From: Gemmatimonadota bacterium
GTDB lineage: Bacteria > Gemmatimonadota > Gemmatimonadetes > Longimicrobiales > Gaopeijiaceae
Direction of reading: 5' to 3'
DNA length: 64,000 bases
Assembly (NCBI GenBank): GCA_022826565.1
Contig: JAJDUP010000020.1
Coordinates: forward strand, 1-64,000
The translations under genes were made by a program, and so were the position numbers. The notes under the pieces are model-generated. The model was not told the DNA's origin and searched no databases. It was given only the letters and a program-made list of their open reading frames with translations. Shown here piece by piece: positions 20,248 through 28,728 of the stretch. The number at the start of each line of letters is the position of its first letter. Position 1 is the first letter of the stretch.

Positions 20248-20288
20248 CCGAACATTATCCGAAGAACGATAACCGAAAATTGACCGAA
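20248..20288. promoter_or_regulatory. Candidate LexA operator: paired CCGAA repeats at 11-bp spacing
   Basis: CCGAA occurs at 20248, 20259, 20273 and 20284, with spacings of 11, 14 and 11 bp. The two pairs form an imperfect ~21-bp direct repeat, ACCGAACATTATCCGAAGAAC versus the copy 25 bp later (17 of 21 match). On the lexA strand this reads TTCGG-N6-TTCGG twice. A plausible lexA promoter (TTGCTC, 17 bp, TATCGT) overlaps it. Direct repeats with an 11-bp period are known for the alphaproteobacterial LexA box GTTC-N7-GTTC; assignment here is inference. Confidence 0.5.
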
Positions 20289-20300
20289 GAGCAAGTGCGC

Positions 20301-21128
20301 ATGGTCGGGCGATCCTCCGGGGGCGGGGGGACCGGGATCCTGGAGAGCATCGTCGCAACCAAGGAGGACGAGGTCCGAGGCCTCCGGCGGCACCGGCAGG
20401 ATCTGAGGCGGTCGGCGGATGACGCGCCGGCCGCGCGCGAGGTCCTGGCGCCGCTGAGGGCGAGCGGCCGCATCGGTGTCTTCGCCGAAGTCAAGCGGCG
20501 GTCGCCGGGAGCCGGCGACATCGACACGGGGCTCGATCCGGTCGAGCTGTCGGCGGCGTACGAGACGGCGGGGGCGGCAGCCGTGAGCGTGCTGACCGAC
20601 GGCCCCTGGTTCGGCGGCTCGCTGGATGATCTCCGCGCGGTCCGCGAGGCGCGCGCGATCCCGGTCCTGCGCAAGGATTTCGTGATCGATCCGCTCCAGG
20701 TGTACGAGGGGCGCGCGGCGGGCGCCGACCTGATGCTCCTGATCGTGCGCATCCTCGACCGGGCGCTGCTGGCGGACCTGCGCGCGATGATCCACGACCT
20801 GGGCATGACCGCGCTCGTGGAGGCGCACGACGAGTGGGAGGTGGAGTCGGCGCTGGAGGCCGGGGCCGCGCTGGTGGGCGTGAACAACCGCGACCTCACC
20901 GTGTTCGAGACCGATCTGGCGGTGACCGAGCGTCTCGCCTCGTACCTGCCGGGCGAGGTGGCGCTCGTCTCCGAGAGCGGAATCGCCGTCGCGGAAGACG
21001 TGGCGCGGGTGGCGGCCGCGGGGGCGGATGCCGTGCTCGTCGGCGAGGCGCTGGTGCGGAGCGGGGCTCCGGAGAGGCTGCTGGCCGGGATGGCGGCCGT
21101 GCCTCGGGTGGAGGGGCGGAGGGGATGA
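20301..21128 (+). CDS. trpC: Indole-3-glycerol phosphate synthase
   Basis: Closes the indole ring in tryptophan synthesis. About 275 aa, a TIM barrel. Motifs: [14 protein letters not shown] at the N-terminus, [12 protein letters not shown] with the substrate-binding Lys, [10 protein letters not shown], and [14 protein letters not shown] followed by VSESGI. The ORF track uses TTG 20280. I prefer ATG 20301, because the TTG lies inside the candidate operator and the extra residues are not conserved. The stop overlaps the trpF start (ATGA). Confidence 0.95.
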   Translation: MVGRSSGGGGTGILESIVATKEDEVRGLRRHRQDLRRSADDAPAAREVLAPLRASGRIGVFAEVKRRSPGAGDIDTGLDPVELSAAYETAGAAAVSVLTDGPWFGGSLDDLRAVREARAIPVLRKDFVIDPLQVYEGRAAGADLMLLIVRILDRALLADLRAMIHDLGMTALVEAHDEWEVESALEAGAALVGVNNRDLTVFETDLAVTERLASYLPGEVALVSESGIAVAEDVARVAAAGADAVLVGEALVRSGAPERLLAGMAAVPRVEGRRG

Positions 21129-21783
21129 CGGCAGTGCGAGCCAAGGTGTGCGGCGTGATGACGCCGCGCGACGCCGCGATCGTGGACGCGGCAGGCGCGG
21201 ATTACATGGGGGTGATCCTGTCGCCGGGCTTTTCGCGAAGCGTGGCGCACGAGCGGGCCCGGGAGATCTACGGCGCGTGCCGGGCGCGGCGGGTGGGGGT
21301 TTTTGTGGATGCGGAAGCCGCACACGTCGCGGAGGTGGCGCGCGAGATGCGGCTCGATGTCGTGCAGCTTTCGGGGGGCGAGTCTCCCGCAGGCGCCGCC
21401 GCGGTCCGAAACGCGGGGCCATGGGCGGTGTGGAAGACCGTGCACGCACGGCCGGGCTTGTCAATCTCCGAATCGGCGGGCCCTTACGCGGACGCCGCCG
21501 ACGGTGTCCTGCTCGACGCCTGGGATCCGGGGCGCCCGGGAGGGACCGGCCGCACATTCGCCTGGGACGGGGTCGCGCGGCAGGTGCGCGATGCCATCGG
21601 TTCGGCGAGCTTCATTGCCGCCGGCGGAATGACCCCGGAAAACGCCGGCGCGGCCGTCGCAGCGCTCTCGCCCGACGTGCTCGACGTGAGTTCGGGGGTG
21701 GAATCGACACACGGCGCCAAGGACCCGGCGCGGACGAGAGCCTTCGTGGCGGCGGTCCGGCGGGCGGGCGCGGGAGGACGAAG

Positions 21784-21787
<4 letters not shown>
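21125..21787 (+). CDS. trpF: Phosphoribosylanthranilate isomerase
   Basis: Amadori rearrangement of phosphoribosylanthranilate to CdRP. 220 aa starting at ATG 21125, which overlaps the trpC stop. Family motifs are [14 protein letters not shown] (Cys general base), [19 protein letters not shown] and the C-terminal DVSSGVES. The ORF track shows it only inside a longer frame that begins within trpC. Its TGA is shared with the TTG start of trpB. Confidence 0.95.
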
Positions 21788-22979
<1,192 letters not shown>

Positions 22980-22983
<4 letters not shown>

Positions 22984-23792
22984 CGGGTCGGCGGGCGCCG
23001 GGACGAATCGCAGCCCGTTTCGCCCGGTTGGCGGCCGGGAAGCGGGCCGGGTTCGTGCCGTACGTGACGGCTGGCTATCCGACGCTGGACCACACGCGCG
23101 AGCTGGTGGCGGGGCTGGCGGAGGCGGGAGCGGATGTGATCGAGCTGGGGATCCCCTTCAGCGATCCGATGGCGGACGGGCCGACGATCCAGCGCTCCAG
23201 CCAGGGCGCACTCGATGCCGGCACGACGACCGGCGACGTCTTCGATGTGCTCGCCGGGCTCCGTCGGCACAGCGATGTGCCGGTGGTGATCTTCTCGTAT
23301 CTGAACCCGGTGGTGTCGCGCGGTGTCGGAGAGTTCATCCGGGAGGCGGTGGACGCCGGGGCCGATGGGGTGCTGCCGACGGATCTGCCGCTGGGCGCGG
23401 ACCCGGAGCTTGAATCGCGCCTGTCGGAATCCCCGCTTGACCTCGTGCGGCTGATCGCGCCGACGACCTACCCGGACCGGATCCGGGAGATCGCGCGAGC
23501 CAGTCAGGGGTTCGTCTACTACATCGCGCGCACGGGGGTCACGGGCGCCCGAAGTGCGCTGCGCGAGGAGCTGGGGCGGGAGGCCGGGGCGGTGCGTGCG
23601 GTCTCGCCGTGTCCGGTGGCGGTGGGGTTCGGCGTGTCGACGGCCGGGCACGCGCGTGCGGTGGGCGCGGCGGCGGATGCGGCGGTGGTGGGGAGCGCCC
23701 TGGTGGATCGCCTGGACAGCGGGGGCGTGGTGGGAGCGCTGGCGCTGGCGAGGGAGCTGCGGGAAGCGCTGGACGAGGTGCGGCCGGGCTGA
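22980..23792 (+). CDS. trpA: Tryptophan synthase alpha chain
   Basis: Cleaves indole-3-glycerol phosphate and channels indole to TrpB. 270 aa from GTG 22980 ([17 protein letters not shown]), which overlaps the trpB stop. Catalytic Glu is in [17 protein letters not shown], with the Asp in [18 protein letters not shown] and [11 protein letters not shown] bind phosphate. Last gene of the trpCFBA unit; it converges with the RqcH-like gene with a 24-bp gap. Confidence 0.97.
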
Positions 23793-23816
23793 GCCTGCGC
23801 GGGATGGGACGGTCGG

Positions 23817-25439
23817 TCAGCCGCCCAGCCGTTCTTCCAGTGAAGGATCCGGGGTCACGAAGAGAGTCTGCACCCGGTCGGGGATCACGGCTCCCGGCGC
23901 GGCGCCGCGCGGCTTTCTGACCCATTTGCGGCGCGTCCAGTCCACCGGCACCTGTCCCGAGCCGCGGGCGCCGGAGTGGTTCGCGGCCAAGGTCGCGGCC
24001 TCCTCCAGGTCGGCGGCTGGAGGACGCTCCGGACGCGCCCAGCGCACGATCACATGGGCGCCGGCCGTGTGGCGGGCGTGGAGCCAGATGTCGTCGGGGC
24101 GCGAGTGGTGGAAGGTGAGGGCGTCGTTTCGCCGCGCGCCCCGGCCGACCCGTATCTCGATGCCGCCCGAGCTGGTGTAGCGCCTGTAGGGCAGGGGCGG
24201 CGGTTCGCTGCCGGGCCTGGCGGGACGCCCTCGGGGCGGGGGTGGGAGCAGGGTGGGGAGGAGGGCTTCCGCCTCTTCGCGGGTGAGCTCCCCGGCCGTG
24301 TGGCGTGCCTGCAGCGCCGAAATGTTCGCGATTTCCACCTCGACGCGTCCGATCCGTCCGGGCAGAGCCTCGGCCGCGCGCTCAAGCCGGGCCGCACGGC
24401 GAAACAGGGCATTTGCATGCTCCTGCGGGCGCACCCCGGGGTCGAACTCGAACGCGCGCTGCACGCCGTCGAAGCCGGTCAGCGATACCTTTGCCGTTCC
24501 CGGCTCGATCAGGTGCAGGGACGAGAGGATGAGCGCGCCGTCATCGCGCAGTTCGGCGGCGCGGGCGGTCTTTTCCAGCTGTGCGCGGAGGTGCCTCGCC
24601 TTCCTCTCCAGGCGGCGCGACTGGTCGGCGAGGCGTCGGGCGATCCGGTTGAGCGGTTCAGCGGCGCCGGTTCCGGAAGCCGTGCGCACCTGCTGCATCG
24701 CGTTCAGGAGGCTGGCGGCGGGTTCGGCATCGGCGCCGGGCAACGGCCACGGGTAGGGCTGGAGGCCCGACGCGCGGCGAACGAGACAGGGGACGGCGTC
24801 CCCTCCCTCGGCCAGCGCCCGCCAACGCCGGAACCCTTCGTCCGGATCCGGCGCTTCCAGCAGATGGGCCACATTCAGTCCCGACACATACTCCACCCGG
24901 GCGAGCAACGCCGACCTCGCCTCCCGAGGGTCCACACCCTCCACCAGTGCACGCCACCCCGCAGAGTCGACCGGGCCCCGCGCGGCGGTCTGACTGCCAG
25001 CGCCCGGAACCCTCCACGGCTGCCCGATCGTGTGCGGACGCGACCGCACCGCGCGCAGTCGCTTGCGGACCCGCATCTCGGGGCCGTCCGCGACGATGGC
25101 GTTCCAGCGGTTGGTGGCGAGTTCCACGATGAGCACCGGATTCGGCTTCCTCCCCCGCACCCGTCGGAAGCGCATCACGATCACCCGCTCGTCCCTCACG
25201 GCCTCGACCTCTGCGAGCACCGCGGGAATCGGTTCGGCATCCGGATCCGGCTCCCCCGGCGGCCCCACCACGATCAGCGCCCGGCCAGCCGACAGATCCA
25301 CCTCCAGCGTCGCGTCCCGAAAGTACACCGCGACCGCGGCCGCCTCGCGGCCAAAGCTCAGGGCCCGGGCCCGCGACCCTCTCAGCCGCTCCCTCAGTTC
25401 GGCGGCCACGGCCCGCGCCAGGCAGGGATCCCAGATCAT
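23817..25439 (-). CDS. RqcH/NFACT-family ribosome quality control protein, divergent
   Basis: NFACT proteins bind the large ribosomal subunit and, in bacteria, recruit Ala-tRNA to tag stalled chains. 540 aa from MIWDPCLARAV. Order: an NFACT-N-like domain (1-~270), a helical coiled-coil middle (~330-430, RRLADQSRRLERKARHL), and an NFACT-R/DUF814 domain (~430-540) with YTSSGGIEIRVGRGARRNDAL and DIWLHARHTAGAHVIVR. The N domain is shorter than in B. subtilis RqcH, and the tRNA-contact Asp-Arg pair appears as DER. The ORF-track extension upstream (to 694 aa) covers a 15-bp repeat and the divergent neighbour, so it was rejected. Confidence 0.85.
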   Translation of the reverse strand: MIWDPCLARAVAAELRERLRGSRARALSFGREAAAVAVYFRDATLEVDLSAGRALIVVGPPGEPDPDAEPIPAVLAEVEAVRDERVIVMRFRRVRGRKPNPVLIVELATNRWNAIVADGPEMRVRKRLRAVRSRPHTIGQPWRVPGAGSQTAARGPVDSAGWRALVEGVDPREARSALLARVEYVSGLNVAHLLEAPDPDEGFRRWRALAEGGDAVPCLVRRASGLQPYPWPLPGADAEPAASLLNAMQQVRTASGTGAAEPLNRIARRLADQSRRLERKARHLRAQLEKTARAAELRDDGALILSSLHLIEPGTAKVSLTGFDGVQRAFEFDPGVRPQEHANALFRRAARLERAAEALPGRIGRVEVEIANISALQARHTAGELTREEAEALLPTLLPPPPRGRPARPGSEPPPLPYRRYTSSGGIEIRVGRGARRNDALTFHHSRPDDIWLHARHTAGAHVIVRWARPERPPAADLEEAATLAANHSGARGSGQVPVDWTRRKWVRKPRGAAPGAVIPDRVQTLFVTPDPSLEERLGG

Positions 25440-25467
25440 CCGCGCCCCGCCGCTATCTTGCGTCTTG

Positions 25468-25542
25468 GCATCGCCGGCCCGCGCATCGCCAGCTTGCGCC
25501 CTGCCCGGTGTCGCATCGCCTGCTTTCGCATCGCCTGAAGGG
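25468..25542. repeat. Five tandem copies of a 15-bp repeat
   Basis: Five contiguous 15-bp units, four beginning with GCATCGCC (25468, 25483, 25513, 25528) and a degenerate one at 25498. They fill the spacer between the divergent RqcH-like and YqeK-like genes. On the minus strand they could encode GDA-rich pentapeptides, but they lie upstream of the family start of the RqcH-like gene. Confidence 0.75.
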
Positions 25543-25556
25543 AATGGTGGGAGAGG

Positions 25557-26141
25557 ATGCCTGACAAGTCGCACCCGGTCGTCGCCGCCGCAGCCGACGG
25601 AGTACTCCCGGACTGGGCCGTTGCCGGCGAGGAGCGCCGAGCCCACATGGCCAGGGTCGCTTCTCTGCTGGAATCCTGGGGCCGCAAACTGGGTCGAAAC
25701 GAGCCAGGCGTCGTGAGGTGGCGCGCCGCCGGGTTCCTTCACGACGCGCTTCGCGACGCACCCCCTGCCGAGCTCGCGCCAGGCCTGCCGGAGCGGATGC
25801 GCGCACTTCCTGAGACGGCCTATCACGGGCCGGCAGCCGCGGCGCGCCTCGAGGCGGCCGGAGTGGAGGACCGCGAACTGCTCGACGCCATCCGCTGGCA
25901 CACTCTCGGATCGACAGGGTTCGGCGAGCTCGGCAAGGCCCTCGTGGCGGCCGACACGCTCGAACCCGGGCGCGCAAAGCGTCCCGCATGGCGCCGCGAG
26001 CTGCGCGGGCGCGTACCAGAAGAGCTGGACGCGGTAGTCACCGAGATAGTGGCGAGCCGGATTGGTTACCTTTTACACGCACGGAGTCCCGTGCACCCGC
26101 GAACCCTCGGCTTCTGGAACTCTCTGGTCAACGGAACGTGA
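25557..26141 (+). CDS. HD-domain protein, YqeK-like phosphohydrolase
   Basis: A 194-aa HD-superfamily metal-dependent phosphohydrolase. The metal-binding pattern is present: RRAHMARV, FLHDALRD (HD), YHGPAAA, IRWHTLGS and VAADTLEP. This fits YqeK, which in other bacteria hydrolyses Ap4A symmetrically; that activity is inferred from family. In many genomes yqeK lies beside nadD and rsfS. Here it is followed with a one-base overlap (TGATG) by a LytR_C protein, and its start lies beside a 15-bp tandem repeat shared with the divergent RqcH-like gene. Confidence 0.75.
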   Translation: MPDKSHPVVAAAADGVLPDWAVAGEERRAHMARVASLLESWGRKLGRNEPGVVRWRAAGFLHDALRDAPPAELAPGLPERMRALPETAYHGPAAAARLEAAGVEDRELLDAIRWHTLGSTGFGELGKALVAADTLEPGRAKRPAWRRELRGRVPEELDAVVTEIVASRIGYLLHARSPVHPRTLGFWNSLVNGT

Positions 26142-26623
26142 TGCGCGGCATTCTGAGGGCGATGCTCTTTTTGGTGATTGCAGCGGCCGGGGTCGTCCTG
26201 GTGGGATCCGCGCTGGGACAGTGGATCCCGGAGGAAAGGGCGCCGGAAGATGTCTCGCTGCTGACCGTGGGAGCGGAGCGGATCACCATCGACGTGCGCA
26301 ACGCGGCGGGCGTCGAAGGGTTGGCACGCAACGCGACGGACCACCTCCGGGGAGCCGGGTTCGACGTTGTCAGCCTCGGCAACGCCCGCGACTTCGGCAG
26401 CGACACCACTGTGGTGATCGACCGCGTCGGAGAGACCTCCAAGGCGGCCGCGGTAGCGCGCGCCCTGGGTGTCGTCCGGGTGGTGAGCGAGCCGGACTCG
26501 AATCTTTTCGTGGACGTGACCGTACGCCTGGGTTCGGATTGGTCGGCTCCTCCGGCGGTCGAAGACGAGCCCGTCTGGGAGTCCCTGGTCGGTTGGCTGC
26601 GAGCGGTGGGTCAGGGCAGATGA
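26141..26623 (+). CDS. LytR C-terminal-domain protein, single-pass membrane
   Basis: A 160-aa protein with one N-terminal transmembrane segment (MLFLVIAAAGVVLVGSAL) and an extracytoplasmic LytR_C-type domain: ITIDVRNAAGVEGLARNATDHLRGAGFDVV is the usual beta-strand/helix start, followed by TVVIDR. It lacks the LCP catalytic domain, so it is not a cell-wall ligase by itself. The ATG overlaps the HD-protein stop. The ORF track includes it inside a longer frame that begins in the upstream gene. The order yqeK - LytR_C protein is common in several phyla, where rsfS may follow; here lepB follows instead. Confidence 0.75.
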   Translation: MRGILRAMLFLVIAAAGVVLVGSALGQWIPEERAPEDVSLLTVGAERITIDVRNAAGVEGLARNATDHLRGAGFDVVSLGNARDFGSDTTVVIDRVGETSKAAAVARALGVVRVVSEPDSNLFVDVTVRLGSDWSAPPAVEDEPVWESLVGWLRAVGQGR

Positions 26624-26645
26624 AGAGAGAGGTGGACGGGTAGGG

Positions 26646-27419
26646 ATGGGTCTCCGGAGCGGGGCCAAACGCGGCCGGACCAAGGGGGCCGCAAAGCCGA
26701 AGGACCGCGGTAGGGGGGGCGCCGCGGCAGAGAGCGACCAGGCCCGATCGGGCGGACTCGGCGAATGGATCAAGTCGCTCATCGTCGCATTCGCGATCTT
26801 CCTGGTGATCCGCTTTTTCCTCTTTCAGACCTTTGTCATCACCTCGGGCTCCATGGAAAACACCCTTCTGGTAGGCGATTTTCTGATCGTCAACCGGGCT
26901 GCGATCGGATCCCGCGTTCCGCTTACCGACCTTCGGATACCGGGGTACTCGGAGCCCCGCCGGGGCGACATCCTCGTCTTCGACCCCCCGCACGAGGACA
27001 CGCTGATCCTCGTCAAGCGGCTGGTCGGGATGCCGGGCGATACCCTCGAGATGCAGGACAAGATGCTGTTGCTCAACGGGGAGCCGATGGACGAGCCCTA
27101 CGTCGTGCGCACGAACCAGCCCGACTATTCGGCCCCGGACATGCTCTGGCAGCGAGACATCCTGCTGGGAGGGCCCCGCGACGACTACAGGCCGTCGCGA
27201 GACAACTGGGGCCCGATCGTAATCCCCCCCGACCGCTACTTCATGCTCGGCGACAACCGCGACACCAGCCTCGACGGGAGGACCTGGGGCCTGCTGGAAC
27301 CGTGGCGCTTCGAAGGGCGCGCGGTAGCGATCTACTTCTCCTACAACCGGGGCTCATTCCTGCCATTCCCCTGGCTCAGGGAAGTTCGCTGGGGGCGGAT
27401 CTTCGACAGGGTCCGCTGA
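26646..27419 (+). CDS. lepB: Signal peptidase I
   Basis: Removes Sec and Tat signal peptides at the outer face of the inner membrane. 257 aa with a basic N-terminal extension of ~40 residues, one transmembrane segment (44-62) and a periplasmic catalytic domain. Catalytic Ser69 lies in TSGSMENTL and Lys124 in ILVKRLVGMPGD; box E is MLGDNRDTSLDGR. All family boxes are intact. It starts 22 nt after the LytR_C gene, preceded by GGAC/GGG-rich sequence, and probably belongs to the same operon. It converges with rlmN. Confidence 0.96.
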   Translation: MGLRSGAKRGRTKGAAKPKDRGRGGAAAESDQARSGGLGEWIKSLIVAFAIFLVIRFFLFQTFVITSGSMENTLLVGDFLIVNRAAIGSRVPLTDLRIPGYSEPRRGDILVFDPPHEDTLILVKRLVGMPGDTLEMQDKMLLLNGEPMDEPYVVRTNQPDYSAPDMLWQRDILLGGPRDDYRPSRDNWGPIVIPPDRYFMLGDNRDTSLDGRTWGLLEPWRFEGRAVAIYFSYNRGSFLPFPWLREVRWGRIFDRVR

Positions 27420-27456
27420 GCGCCCTGCCGACCCGGTGCCGCGCCGCTCCCGGTGC

Positions 27457-28515
27457 TTACGCGGACTGCTGGCGGCGCGCGCGCAACTGGCCGCACGCCG
27501 CATCGATGTCTCTTCCCCGGGGCTCGCGCACGGCCACGGGCACTCCGCCGTCTTCGAGTCCGTCGCGGAATTCGTTCACCCGCGCGCGGAGGCTGGGCCG
27601 CCAGTCCACGTAGGGGATCGGGTTGAAGGGTATCAGGTTCACGAAGGCCTGCACGCGTCGCGCGAGGCCGGTGAGTGGAGGCAGTAGCGCCAGGTCGTCG
27701 TTCACGCCGCGGATCATCGTGTATTCGAATGTTATCCGCCGGCCGCCCTTGCGGTTGAACGCCTCGAGAGCCCGCATCAGCTGATCCAGGGGGTAGCGCC
27801 TTTCGAGAGGGATCAGCTCGGCCCGGAGCTCGGACACCGGGGCGTGCAGGGATAGCGCAAGCCGGAATTGCTCCCGCCGACGCGCGAGCGCCTCGATGCC
27901 GGGGATCACGCCGACCGTCGACACCGTGATCCTCCGGGCTCCGAGCCCGTAGCCGCCGTTGAGGATGGTGAGGGCAGGCATGACGGCCTTGCGATTGGCG
28001 AGCGGCTCGCCCATCCCCATGAACACGACGTTCGTGACGGCGCCACGATCGTTTTCGCGGGCCCAGCGCACCGAGGCCCGGTACTGGCCGACGATTGCCG
28101 CCGCCGAGAGCTGGCGTCCGAACCCGGACCAGCCGGTAGCGCAGAACTTGCAGCGCAACGCGCACCCCGCCTGCGAAGAGATACAGAGGGTGAGCCGGCC
28201 CCCCGAAGGGATCAGCACGCTCTCGACGACCTCGCCGTCGTGCAGCTTCCACAGGTGCTTCGCGGTGCCGTCGCGCGACAGCGACACCATATCCACCTCG
28301 GGCTCGTCGAAGCGAAACGCTTCCGCCAGGGCGGTGCGCTCCCGCGTCGGGAGGTTCGTCATGTCGCCGAAGGAGCACGCTGTAGTCCCGAAGACCCATT
28401 CCCGCACCTGCCCGGCACGGTAGCGCGGCTGCCCGCGCACCCCGAAATGTCCGCCCAGGACCTCGCTCAACTCCGCGGGCGGCATCCCCAACAGGTTTGG
28501 GCGCTCGGAGGTCAC
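27457..28515 (-). CDS. rlmN: 23S rRNA/tRNA adenine-C2 methyltransferase
   Basis: Radical SAM enzyme that methylates A2503 of 23S rRNA and A37 of some tRNAs. 352 aa. The 4Fe-4S motif CxxxCxxC is CALRCKFC; FMGMGEPLAN and the C-terminal VREPRGRDIDAACGQL (with the second catalytic Cys) fit RlmN. The start chosen is GTG 28515 (MTSERPNLLGMPPAEL), which matches family N-termini. The 958-aa ORF-track entry is extended through the antisense strand of aspS and was rejected. Confidence 0.94.
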   Translation of the reverse strand: MTSERPNLLGMPPAELSEVLGGHFGVRGQPRYRAGQVREWVFGTTACSFGDMTNLPTRERTALAEAFRFDEPEVDMVSLSRDGTAKHLWKLHDGEVVESVLIPSGGRLTLCISSQAGCALRCKFCATGWSGFGRQLSAAAIVGQYRASVRWARENDRGAVTNVVFMGMGEPLANRKAVMPALTILNGGYGLGARRITVSTVGVIPGIEALARRREQFRLALSLHAPVSELRAELIPLERRYPLDQLMRALEAFNRKGGRRITFEYTMIRGVNDDLALLPPLTGLARRVQAFVNLIPFNPIPYVDWRPSLRARVNEFRDGLEDGGVPVAVREPRGRDIDAACGQLRARRQQSA

Positions 28516-28598
28516 GGCGTCGACAAAGCCTTTCTCGGTGACTGGAATCAGGGGAGAAGCGTCAGCGCCAGCGTCCACGGGTCGATTCCGCCGCTTGC

Positions 28599-28628
28599 TT
28601 GAACGTCCCTTGAAGCAGGGATTAAGTT
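28599..28628 (+). promoter_or_regulatory. Candidate promoter upstream of aspS
   Basis: TTGAAC and TAAGTT are separated by 18 bp in the rlmN/aspS divergent spacer, about 100 bp before the aspS GTG. The spacer includes TCCCT-TGAAGC-AGGGA, a short hairpin. Match by eye only. Confidence 0.3.
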
Positions 28629-28728
28629 TACCGCGAGAACACGTCCGGCGCCGCCTCCAGCAATCCGCAGTGGAACCTCCGCGTGGCACCGTCGGCCGGG
28701 AATCCCGTGGTCCACCGGAGACGGATTT

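Noticed and set aside
25468-25542. CRISPR array
   Set aside because: Units are 15 bp with no spacers between them and no cas genes are in the window; it is a tandem repeat.
25557-25901. N-terminal 150-residue extension of the RqcH-like protein (ORF to 25901)
   Set aside because: It would run antisense through the YqeK-like HD gene; family homology begins at MIWDPC.
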